From: Flavobacterium tagetis
Lineage (GTDB): Bacteria > Bacteroidota > Bacteroidia > Flavobacteriales > Flavobacteriaceae
DNA: 64,000 nt
Direction of reading: 5' to 3'
NCBI RefSeq assembly: GCF_016735615.1
Contig: NZ_JAERSF010000003.1
Span: forward strand, 124,001 to 188,000
The position numbers were made by a program, and so were the translations under genes. Within the stretch, counting starts at the first letter, position 1. Each line of letters starts with the position of its first letter. The notes beneath the pieces were generated by a model. That model had not been told where the DNA came from. It saw only the letters and a program-made list of their open reading frames with translations, and made no database searches. Below are positions 36,309 through 43,242 of this stretch, piece after piece.

Positions 36309-37346
36309 TTATGCATTTATTTCAGTTGGTTTTTCTGAATCGTAGCGTGTAATAGCGTCTTGAAGCATCTTTTTCATACGATTTCTCAGACCTTCTGGCT
36401 TTAAAATCTCCAAACAGCTTCCAAAACCTAACAGAAGTCGTTCCATTTCATAATTTGGTATTACATATATATGTATAATAATACTGCCGTCTTCATTTTC
36501 TTTGATTAATCGCTGAGAAGTATGCAAAGGTTTTGTAAGCACATAAGGCGCATTCGAAGCATCAACCCATAATTCAATACGTCTTGCATTTAATCCTGAA
36601 TTTACTGTAACGCCAATTACATCTTTATAATAAATGTCGGCATCAAAATCTTCTTCTAAATAAGGATGATTAAAATCGTAATCAATAGAAATGATTCTGT
36701 CTAAAGCCAAATTGGTAATTGGTTGAGAAGTTTTTTTCTTTCCGATTAAAAACCACCGATTATTAAATTCTTTCAAGATAAAAGGATGAAAATGGAATTT
36801 CGTTTCTTCGGTAGATTTAAAAGATTTATAAGTAATAATGAGAACCATTTTCTTAATTATCGCCTGATAGATTTCATCCAAATAATACAGTCCTTTTAGT
36901 TTCTCATTTTTATCGAGATAAATAACAGGTTTGGTATGCGACTTTTCGGCGTAGATTTTATCTTCTAACCGCTGTAAAATATCCGATACATCATTAAATA
37001 GTGAGAAATCTTTAAATTGTTTCAGCATCGAAACGGTTTCCGTCAAAACATTCATATCGGTTTCCGTCAACGGAATATCGGTTATCGAAAAATCTTCGTC
37101 TTCATATTTATAATACTTTTTATCGTAAACCACGATTGGCGCATTATAACCCAATTTTTCACTTCGCATCAGCTGAATATCCATTTGAATGGTTCGTTTG
37201 CTGATTGGGTTTTGACGTCCTTCGTATTCAAATAGAGCTTCAGAACATTCTTCGATTAAATCTTCGAGTGTCCATTGTCTGTATTTATTTTGAAGGCATT
37301 TATCGATTGTTTTGTACCGAATTAAGGCGTTTTTGTTTTGTGACAT
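36309..37346 (-). CDS. WYL-domain helix-turn-helix regulator
   Basis: 345 aa from MSQNKNALIRYKTIDKCLQN at 37346; the upstream 8 codons are less likely. An N-terminal HTH-11-type DNA-binding region (about 5-80, SKRTIQMDIQLMRSEKLGYNAP) is followed by a central region and a WYL domain (about 150-250: VLIITYKSFKSTEETKFHFH, ILKEFNNRWFLIGKK). The C-terminal WCX-type end includes ELWVDASNAPYVLTKPLH. WYL regulators sense nucleic-acid-like ligands and often control stress or defence loci. This one is the nearest regulator to the RNA-repair island and is a candidate, no more, for binding its repeated palindrome. Confidence 0.87.
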   Translation of the reverse strand: MSQNKNALIRYKTIDKCLQNKYRQWTLEDLIEECSEALFEYEGRQNPISKRTIQMDIQLMRSEKLGYNAPIVVYDKKYYKYEDEDFSITDIPLTETDMNVLTETVSMLKQFKDFSLFNDVSDILQRLEDKIYAEKSHTKPVIYLDKNEKLKGLYYLDEIYQAIIKKMVLIITYKSFKSTEETKFHFHPFILKEFNNRWFLIGKKKTSQPITNLALDRIISIDYDFNHPYLEEDFDADIYYKDVIGVTVNSGLNARRIELWVDASNAPYVLTKPLHTSQRLIKENEDGSIIIHIYVIPNYEMERLLLGFGSCLEILKPEGLRNRMKKMLQDAITRYDSEKPTEINA

Positions 37347-37363
37347 TGCTTTGTGTGTTTTTG

Positions 37364-37546
37364 CTCGCAAAGTCGCTAAGACGCAAAGTTTTTTAATTCA
37401 ATGATTATTAAGATTTGTTTCACGCAGATTAAAAATGATTTAGGCAGATTCAGCAGATTATTTTAAAAATAAAATCTTTTTAGATCTGCTCAAATCTGTA
37501 AAATCTGCGTGAAACAAAAAACTTTGCGTCTTAGCGACTTTGCGAG
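37364..37546. repeat. Long imperfect hairpin bounded by a 31-bp perfect inverted repeat
   Basis: 37364-37394 (CTCGCAAAGTCGCTAAGACG onward) is the exact reverse complement of 37516-37546. Inside, TTGTTTCACGCAGATT at 37415-37430 is repeated inverted at 37503-37518. Related text (CTTTGCGAGATT, TCTGCGTGAAAC) occurs near 43103-43130 and 56250-56360, so this is one member of a dispersed repeat family. It lies between the WYL gene and the HD-hydrolase gene and overlaps the WYL promoter region. Confidence 0.85.
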
Positions 37547-37556
37547 ATTCAATTCT

Positions 37557-38171
37557 TTAGCTTAATAACTTTATTTCTTTTTCAATATTAACCCGAGCTT
37601 TTTCCTCATACAAACTCCTAAACGCATCAGTCTGAAAAATAAACGCATTCTCCAGAAAATGCTTCAATGCTTTCGCGCGTCCGGGTTTGTAGAGAAAATC
37701 AGGATAAATGCGGTATTCTTTTCGAATTTGTTCGAAATAGATTTTATAATTTTCCCAGTCTTTAGCAAGGATTTTTAAATCAAAATCGATTAACCAGTTA
37801 ATGTCTTCAATTGCATTTTGCTGATGTTGCTGTGTTGCGCAGATTGCATCAAAAACTAATTGTTTATTTAGGGTGCTATTTTCAGATAGAATTGACAAAG
37901 CATATTCAGCACTTTTGAGTTCGTTATCTTTTTTGGAAGCCGAATACACAAAATCATGATAAAAGATTGAAAATAATATTTCATCTGGGTTTTGAAGTTT
38001 GTCTTTATAAATTTCAAAACTCTCAATCATTTCTTTTAAATGCGTGAGATTATGATAATGTCTTGATTTTTTGGAATATGCCTTTTCTAAATCCAGCCAG
38101 TTTTGCTGAATTTCATTTGCTGAAAAACCAATATTCAAAAGTAAATCAGAATATATTTTCTCTAAATTCAT
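37557..38171 (-). CDS. HD-superfamily metal-dependent hydrolase
   Basis: 204 aa. The predicted HD phosphohydrolase family found in many bacteria: SRHYHNLTHLKEMIESFE (His pair), LFSIFYHDFVYSASKKDNELKSAEYA (HD motif) and CATQQHQ. The family hydrolyses phosphoesters, and its natural substrates are mostly unknown. It is the last ordinary gene before the RNA-repair island, and its start is only 36 nt from the first copy of the island palindrome. Confidence 0.82.
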   Translation of the reverse strand: MNLEKIYSDLLLNIGFSANEIQQNWLDLEKAYSKKSRHYHNLTHLKEMIESFEIYKDKLQNPDEILFSIFYHDFVYSASKKDNELKSAEYALSILSENSTLNKQLVFDAICATQQHQQNAIEDINWLIDFDLKILAKDWENYKIYFEQIRKEYRIYPDFLYKPGRAKALKHFLENAFIFQTDAFRSLYEEKARVNIEKEIKLLS

Positions 38172-38206
38172 CTTGTTTTTTACTCAAATTTAAAATTCTT
38201 TTTTTA

Positions 38207-38244
38207 CTGCGCAAAATAATTGCGTAGTAGTTTTGAAATCTTTG
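38207..38244 (+). promoter_or_regulatory. Island promoter element, copy A
   Basis: A 21-bp imperfect palindrome, CTGCGCAAAATAA then TTGCGTAG (38207-38227), is followed after 13 nt by TTTG (38241-38244). The same arrangement recurs at 38296, 41442 and 55192. In Bacteroidota promoters the TTTG would be the 3' half of the -7 box, placing the palindrome over the -33 position. It therefore looks like an activator site or an alternative promoter half. Copies A and B stand in tandem 89 bp apart. Confidence 0.75.
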
Positions 38245-38295
38245 CTCAGGAAATAAAAACAAATAGTATTTCTAAAAAATGAAACAAAAATTTTA

Positions 38296-38333
38296 CTACG
38301 CAAAATAACCGCGCACTAGTTTTAAAATCTTTG
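38296..38333 (+). promoter_or_regulatory. Island promoter element, copy B
   Basis: CTACGCAAAATAA then CCGCGCAC (38296-38316), then 13 nt and TTTG (38330-38333). About 60 bp including the downstream AT-rich region is shared with copy A. The predicted transcript would start near 38340 and run into the motif array and the interrupted tRNA. Confidence 0.75.
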
Positions 38334-38459
38334 TTCAGAAATAAAAAACATACGTTCATAGAAATAGAAAAAAATAAAACAGGTCAAGTTTGAGTTACTT
38401 CGAAAACACTTTCCAATGTACCACTTACACCATTACCTTTTTATTTTATAATCATAATT

Positions 38460-38576
38460 GGGGCAGTAGCTCAGTGGTAGAGCAGGTAGTTTTGAAATTA
38501 TCAATCAAAGGTCAATCAAAATTTACTTCTTACACTTTTAATGTCCGGGTCGTGGGTTCGAATCCCACCTGTTCCA
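38460..38576 (+). tRNA. tRNA-Lys(UUU) gene interrupted by a 45-nt insert in the anticodon stem
   Basis: Acceptor GGGGCAG (38460-38466) pairs with CTGTTCC (38569-38575); U8-A9, D-arm GCTC-AGTGGTA-GAGC, T-arm GTGGG-TTCGAAT-CCCAC and discriminator A576 are all canonical. The anticodon arm reads GG, then 45 nt (38487-38531), then ACA-CTTTTAA-TGTCC. Deleting the 45 nt restores a perfect GGACA/TGTCC stem, loop CTTTTAA (anticodon UUU) and a 5-nt variable loop, 72 nt in total with every invariant base. The boundaries are unambiguous and show no target duplication. The insert is too short for a self-splicing intron and carries one copy of the 20-nt array motif ending 2 nt before the 3' junction. An RtcB ligase gene lies 3 kb downstream. 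It could instead be a decoy, sensor or pseudogene. Confidence 0.75.
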
Positions 38577-38617
38577 CAATTAATGGACAATTAAAACTTA
38601 CTTCAGACAACGGCTAC

Positions 38618-38634
38618 TTTTCGGTTCGAATCCG
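38618..38634 (+). other. Isolated tRNA T-arm-like hairpin
   Basis: TTCGG-TTCGAAT-CCGAA forms a perfect 5-bp T-arm with the invariant T-loop, following motif copy 3 by 13 nt. No matching acceptor, D-arm or anticodon arm is found next to it, so it looks like a tRNA 3' fragment or a mimic that could attract tRNA-processing enzymes. Confidence 0.5.
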
Positions 38635-38828
38635 AACATAGTTTTAAAATCATCATTAATAAAAAAACGAGGGTCAAGATTAGCTTACTTCCGGGGTTTA
38701 CCCCACCAAATTACGACTTTGAATCAGCTAATTCATTACACTCCAATTTCAGGTCAAGTGTTTCTTACTTCAAAATCTTTTAGGTAGAACTCAGAAACGC
38801 AATTATCTAAATTTTAAAAATTAAAAAA

Positions 38829-41069
38829 ATGAAAACAAAAGAATTATTAAAAATCAGTTTACGTCAAAATGCTATTTTCATTCCGTCAGAAATGATTACG
38901 AATGACGTTAAAAATTTATCAGGAACAACATCCGTTTTGTTAGCCAATGTTTCAAAACTTGGATTTACATTTTCTGAATCATTGCTTCACGCTTTAAACA
39001 ACGTAAACCCAAAATATAAAATTGAGGTTTTAGAAGTTTTGAGAGAAGTTTTAGGAACAGATAAAAATTGGACGCCATTGGTGAAAGAATGGAATGTTCC
39101 AACAGGAGAATCTGTTGTAGATCATATCATCACGTATTTCGGAAACGTTTTTAAAACTAAAAACGGAACAACTTTACAATGTGGGCATATTATCCCAGAT
39201 AATACTTTCCCATTAGAAAGATACAACGGTTGTCCGTTCTGCGGAACTCCGTTTGAATTTGGTAAACTGGAAAATATCGGACAAGGTAGCAAATTGAAAA
39301 TGTTGGAATTATGGACAGAAAAAGATTTAAATGATTTCTATATATCGTTATTACAATCTAAAACTGCTTTAGACGCTACTCAGGTAGATAGTTTAAAAAT
39401 GGCGATGCACTATTTGCCTTTACCAAAAACCGAAGTAGCAATGAAGGAAACTTTAATGCTAGTGATCGATCTTTTGATTGAAAATGGTAAAGAAAATGAG
39501 GCTTCTCAGTTTTTGAAAACACCAACCGATATCTTACGATACTTATGGTACAAAAACACAGGAATGCTTCAAATTATCGAGCCAAAAACGATTATCAAAA
39601 GAACTTCAAAAAATGCACAGCATTTCCATAATGTTTTAGATACAAGCGTTCAGGCAAGAATTGCATCTCAAAAAGATTTGAAACTAAAATATTCCCGAAA
39701 AGAATGTTTAATGGTGGCAAACTGGTTGAACAATATGGATATGGACGTTGAAGCCATGTGCGAAACGATGCATCCAAAAAGAGGAATGTGGGTTCGTTTT
39801 ATCCGTGCGTTGCGTTTGGCAGAATACAGCAAAAGAAAAGGGTTCGAAAAATTGAATTTTTTAATGGATGTTTTCTACAACCAAGTGTACGACGTTTGGC
39901 AAAGCAAAGTAGATTCGTCAAGATTGAAATTTGATGCCGATAAAACATTTGCTTTGTTAAAACAGCGTCCAGGATTATTTGCTCGTTCGTTATTTTCGAA
40001 TATGCTATGGTTTGGTGCGGATGAAACAATTGCCCATTTTGAAGAAATCATCGATAAAGTTCCGGCTCGATTGGTGTTTACATTGAATATGTATGCTCAA
40101 AATTATTTTGATAAAAACATGCAGAGAAGTGTGAAACCTTTGGGTGGAACAAACAAACGAATTGAAGCAAACGCTTTATTGAAGTTGTACGAAGATTTTC
40201 AGTTGGAAGTAATGAAAAATCAAATCGAAGAATTGTGTCTTTTAGCCATGAAAAAACGATTTGCGAAAATTGCTAATACCAACAAAACAATCTATATCGA
40301 TCCGCAATTGTTTAACATTCCGGTTTCTATAGGAGATCGAAGCGAAACCGTTCAGGATTTACCAGTTGCTTTAATGGGAACACGTTTCTCGGTTGAAGGT
40401 AGCGAAGTGCGATTGTTTATGCAATGGGGTAAAGATTTACCAGCGCAACATTTAGATATGGATTTGAGCTGTCATATCGCTTATGAAGATAAAGCCGATA
40501 TTTGCTCTTTCAGCCGATTAACGACTACAGGTTGTCAGCATAGCGGCGATATCCGAAGCATTCCAGATAAAATTGGAACAGCCGAATATATCAACATCAA
40601 CATCGATGAATTGGCGAAAGCCAAAGCTAAATTTGTAACTTTTACTTGCAACGCGTACAGCAATGGAAGTATTACGCCAAATCTGGTTGTAGGTTGGATG
40701 AACAGCAAACACCCGATGAAAATTTCGGAGAAAACAGGTGTAGCATACGATCCGTCGTGTGTAGATCATCAAGTTCGTGTGACGCAGAATGTGGCCAAAG
40801 GTTTGGTTTTTGGAGTGTTGGATATAGCCAAAAGAGAAATCGTTTGGTTAGAGATGACTTTCGGAGGTCAGGTTGTAGGCGGATTGGATTTCAAAGGCGT
40901 TCAGGCGTTGTTGTCAAAACTAAACAGCAAATTGAATATTGGTAGTTTGTTACAGCTTAAAGCGGAAGCCCAAGGTTTAACAATCACCGAAAATGAAATT
41001 GCCGATGAGGTTTATACGGCGCAATGGGCGATGAACCCGGCAGTTGTGACGCAATTATTAATTGATTAA
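38829..41069 (+). CDS. RING/zinc-ribbon plus TerD-like protein (MXAN_6230/SCO0854-like)
   Basis: 746 aa. A zinc-binding knuckle of RING type lies at residues 118-138 (Cys118, His120, then CPFCG with Cys135 and Cys138). The centre (about 160-500) is helical and unrecognised. The C-terminal 230 residues resemble the calcium-binding TerD fold: HLDMDLSCHIAYEDKADICS, QHSGDIRSIPDKIGTAEYIN, and FVTFTCNAYSNG. This combination matches the proteins annotated as MXAN_6230/SCO0854 family RING domain proteins, seen near RtcB and TerD-type stress systems. It follows the motif array and presumably shares promoters A/B. Role unknown; a scaffold or ubiquitin-like system component is a guess. Confidence 0.75.
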   Translation: MKTKELLKISLRQNAIFIPSEMITNDVKNLSGTTSVLLANVSKLGFTFSESLLHALNNVNPKYKIEVLEVLREVLGTDKNWTPLVKEWNVPTGESVVDHIITYFGNVFKTKNGTTLQCGHIIPDNTFPLERYNGCPFCGTPFEFGKLENIGQGSKLKMLELWTEKDLNDFYISLLQSKTALDATQVDSLKMAMHYLPLPKTEVAMKETLMLVIDLLIENGKENEASQFLKTPTDILRYLWYKNTGMLQIIEPKTIIKRTSKNAQHFHNVLDTSVQARIASQKDLKLKYSRKECLMVANWLNNMDMDVEAMCETMHPKRGMWVRFIRALRLAEYSKRKGFEKLNFLMDVFYNQVYDVWQSKVDSSRLKFDADKTFALLKQRPGLFARSLFSNMLWFGADETIAHFEEIIDKVPARLVFTLNMYAQNYFDKNMQRSVKPLGGTNKRIEANALLKLYEDFQLEVMKNQIEELCLLAMKKRFAKIANTNKTIYIDPQLFNIPVSIGDRSETVQDLPVALMGTRFSVEGSEVRLFMQWGKDLPAQHLDMDLSCHIAYEDKADICSFSRLTTTGCQHSGDIRSIPDKIGTAEYININIDELAKAKAKFVTFTCNAYSNGSITPNLVVGWMNSKHPMKISEKTGVAYDPSCVDHQVRVTQNVAKGLVFGVLDIAKREIVWLEMTFGGQVVGGLDFKGVQALLSKLNSKLNIGSLLQLKAEAQGLTITENEIADEVYTAQWAMNPAVVTQLLID

Positions 41070-41160
41070 AAGGTTCTAAGAGACTAAGATTCTGAGGTTC
41101 TAAGGTTTTTGTAGAGGCGCACTGCTGTGCGTCTTTGCAAAGATTGATAAATTTAATCTC

Positions 41161-41276
41161 GCAATCCCGATAGCTATCGGGAGCGAAGGGGCGAAGTTTT
41201 TTTTGCCACAGATTATGAGGATTAAAAGGATTTTTTATCTGCTGAATCTGCAATCCCGATAGCTATCGGGAGCGAA
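41161..41276. repeat. Two copies of a 27-bp palindromic repeat
   Basis: GCAATCCCGATAGCTATCGG plus GAGCGAA occurs at 41161-41187 and 41250-41276. Its centre CCCGATAGCTATCGGG is a perfect 16-bp palindrome. The copies flank a CACAGATTATGAGGATTAAA block that is itself repeated near 56280 and 63560. Confidence 0.8.
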
Positions 41277-41310
41277 AAAAAATCTTTAAGTTACAGTAAT
41301 CACAAAGTTT

Positions 41311-41410
41311 GTCATTTCGACCGAAGGGAGAAATCTCTACAAGTGACTCCGCAAAGAGAAGCCAATCTTTGTAGAGCTTCTTGCGGAGATTTCTCCTCCG
41401 TCGAAATGAC
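41311..41410. repeat. GTCATTTCGA-type inverted-repeat element, copy 1
   Basis: 100 bp beginning GTCATTTCGACCGAAGGGAG and ending with the inverse TCGAAATGAC. Related 100-bp and 130-bp copies lie at 42983-43082 and 48168-48297. The terminal inverted repeats and fixed length suggest a small non-autonomous mobile element. The rest of the 41070-41441 gap is other short repeat text. Confidence 0.8.
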
Positions 41411-41441
41411 AAAATTGAGGAGAAACTAAAAGAAAATTAAT

Positions 41442-41478
41442 CTGCGCAAAATAACCGCGCAGTAACATTTAACCTTTG
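41442..41478 (+). promoter_or_regulatory. Island promoter element, copy C, before rtcB
   Basis: CTGCGCAAAATAACCGCGCAG is the most symmetric copy (CTGCGC...GCGCAG). TTTG follows after 12 nt at 41475-41478, and the rtcB start codon 22 nt after that. Its position directly before rtcB, after 370 bp of repeats, implies that rtcB has its own promoter of this type. Confidence 0.8.
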
Positions 41479-41500
41479 TACTATTAAAATAAAACAAACA

Positions 41501-42922
41501 ATGAAAACACAAATAAACGGTACAGATATATTAGAATTAGGATTCCCAGAAGGAAAAATAATAGGAATTGCCTTAAAAATAAATAGCAAAAGAAACGGAT
41601 TTACAAGAGAGGAAATGATCACAAATTTCAAAAACGTCTTAGAAACTCCAGAGAATTATATCGACGATAAAATCTTCAGCAAATTGGCTGTGGCTTTAAT
41701 CGAAAAATCGAATGAAAAACCAGAAGATTTCATTGCTTTAAATGAAACTCCAAATGCGTATTCGGCTTACGGATTGGATCATATCGAAGACGGAGCTAGA
41801 AAACAAATGGAAGTGGCCATGAAACTTCCCGTTACAGTTGCGGGCGCTTTAATGCCAGACGCGCACCAAGGTTACGGATTGCCGATTGGTGGAGTTTTAG
41901 CCACAAAAAATGCCATTATTCCGTATGGTGTTGGGGTTGATATTGGGTGTAGAATGGCATTGTCGGTTTATGATATTCCAGAAGATTTTTACTTTGAAAA
42001 CGAAGCAAAATTCAAAAGAGAATTAATTGCCAATTCGATTTTTGGAGCGGGTCACGGATTTCATGGTCAGTACAAATCAGATCATGCGGTTTTGGAGAAT
42101 GAAACGTTTAATATGAATCCGTTTGTGAAGAACTTGAAAGATAAAGCTTGGTCGCAATTAGGATCTTCTGGTGGTGGAAATCACTTTGTCGAATTCGGAA
42201 TCATGGAATTTGCACAAGACGATGCGGTTTTGAATATCCCAAAAGGGAAATATGTCGCTTTGTTAACGCATTCCGGTTCACGCGGAATGGGAGCAACCAT
42301 TGCCGGACATTATACTAAAATTGCCAAAGATGAATGTAAACTTCCAGAAGTAGCCAAAAACTTGGCATATTTGGATATGAATTCGCAATTGGGTCAGGAA
42401 TACTGGATGGCGATGAATTTGGCGGGAGATTACGCTTCGGCTTGTCACGAGATTATCCATAACAAAATGGAACGTGCTTTGGGTGCGACGATTTTAGCCA
42501 AAGTCGAAAACCATCATAATTTCGCATGGAAAGAAACCTGGAACGGCGAAGAAGTGATCGTACATAGAAAAGGAGCAACCCCAGCCGGAAAAGGCGTTAT
42601 GGGAATCATTCCGGGAAGTATGACCGCACCGGGATTTTTGGTGAGAGGAAAAGGCGAGGAGAACGCCATTAATTCGGCTTCGCATGGAGCAGGAAGACAA
42701 ATGAGCAGAACCCAAGCCATAAAAAACATCACACAAACCGAAATGAAATCGATCCTGAAAGATCATGGCGTTACGCTTATCGGAGCAGGTCTAGACGAAG
42801 CCCCAATGGCGTATAAAGATATCAATCAGGTGATGGAAGCGCAGAAAGAGTTAGTGGATGTTGTAGCGAAGTTTACGCCGAAATTGGTGAGAATGGCAGA
42901 TGATGGGAGTAAAGAAGATTAA
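41501..42922 (+). CDS. rtcB: RtcB-family RNA 3'-phosphate ligase
   Basis: 473 aa. Metal and GTP sites are visible: MPDAHQGYGLPIGG, GVDIGCRMAL, SSGGGNHFVEFG, LLTHSGSRGMGA, VENHHNFAW, and the guanylylated His395 in SASHGAGRQMSR. RtcB joins RNA 2',3'-cyclic phosphate or 3'-phosphate ends to 5'-OH ends using GTP and Mn2+. It splices tRNA in archaea and animals and repairs nuclease-cut RNA in bacteria. No archease or RtcA is visible in the window. Its neighbours (interrupted tRNA, PIN-like and TatD nucleases) suggest a dedicated substrate. Confidence 0.93.
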   Translation: MKTQINGTDILELGFPEGKIIGIALKINSKRNGFTREEMITNFKNVLETPENYIDDKIFSKLAVALIEKSNEKPEDFIALNETPNAYSAYGLDHIEDGARKQMEVAMKLPVTVAGALMPDAHQGYGLPIGGVLATKNAIIPYGVGVDIGCRMALSVYDIPEDFYFENEAKFKRELIANSIFGAGHGFHGQYKSDHAVLENETFNMNPFVKNLKDKAWSQLGSSGGGNHFVEFGIMEFAQDDAVLNIPKGKYVALLTHSGSRGMGATIAGHYTKIAKDECKLPEVAKNLAYLDMNSQLGQEYWMAMNLAGDYASACHEIIHNKMERALGATILAKVENHHNFAWKETWNGEEVIVHRKGATPAGKGVMGIIPGSMTAPGFLVRGKGEENAINSASHGAGRQMSRTQAIKNITQTEMKSILKDHGVTLIGAGLDEAPMAYKDINQVMEAQKELVDVVAKFTPKLVRMADDGSKED

Positions 42923-43242
42923 TCTTCTTTTAGGTTCAAAGGGACAGAGTAACAAAGGGGCAGAGGTTTTTCCGCATTTTATGTCATTTCGAGGAACGAG
43001 AAATCACACGCGGGATTCGACAAAGATTGGAGACATTCTATGCGGAATTTCTAGTGCGATTTCTCCCTTCGGTCGAAATGACAAACTTTACAAAAAAAAC
43101 TTAGCGACTCTGCGCCTTTGCGAGATTAAAAAAAAAACTTAGCATCTCAGAACCTTAGCAACTTAAAAAAAATAATAACCAACACAAAGAATAAAAAAAA
43201 ACTTTGTGTCTTAGTGCCTTAGTGGCAAAAAAACAAAAAAAA
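42923..43242. repeat. Repeat-filled gap with GTCATTTCGA element, copy 2
   Basis: 42983-43082 is a 100-bp copy of the inverted-repeat element (GTCATTTCGAGGAACGAG to TCGAAATGAC). 43101-43146 contains CTTAGCGACTCTGCGCCTTT-type text related to the 37364 repeat, and further TTAGCATCTCAGAACCTTAG text follows. I see no gene or terminator in the gap. Confidence 0.75.

Larger units (their letters stand above)
38382..38771 (+). repeat. Array of five 20-nt bipartite motifs (GG[TA]CAA-N7-TTACTTC)
   Basis: Exact positions are 38382-38401, 38510-38529, 38585-38604, 38672-38691 and 38752-38771, all on the plus strand. Each is exactly 20 nt with twelve invariant bases. The seven middle bases differ in every copy (GTTTGAG, TCAAAAT, TTAAAAC, GATTAGC, GTGTTTC). 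Spacings between starts are 128, 75, 87 and 80 nt. Copy 2 lies within the insert of the interrupted tRNA. The array has no long ORF and fills the leader between tandem promoters A/B and the RING/TerD gene. The conserved form suggests a recognition site in RNA or DNA. Confidence 0.85.

Noticed and set aside
37364..37546. Transcription terminator of the HD-hydrolase gene
   Set aside because: The stem is very long with a large structured loop and belongs to a repeat family; a T-run is not placed as in intrinsic terminators.
38207..38244. Sigma-54 promoter as used by RtcR-controlled rtcBA operons
   Set aside because: No GG-N10-GC (-24/-12) element is found; the conserved palindrome and TTTG do not match it, and no RtcR-like AAA+ activator gene is in the window.
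38487..38531. Group I or group II self-splicing intron in the tRNA
   Set aside because: 45 nt cannot hold the catalytic core of either class; no conserved intron cores are visible.
38390..38641. 83-codon open frame across the motif array and tRNA
   Set aside because: It overlaps the cloverleaf and the repeats, starts without a good site, and has no protein-like composition; the noncoding reading explains the region better.
38382..38771. CRISPR array
   Set aside because: Repeats are 20 nt with a variable middle, spacers are 55-108 nt and uneven, and no cas genes are in the window.
38829..41069. Ro60/TROVE-domain protein
   Set aside because: RtcB loci often carry Ro proteins with Y RNAs, but I see a RING-like knuckle and a TerD-like end, and no recognisable TROVE plus vWA pattern.
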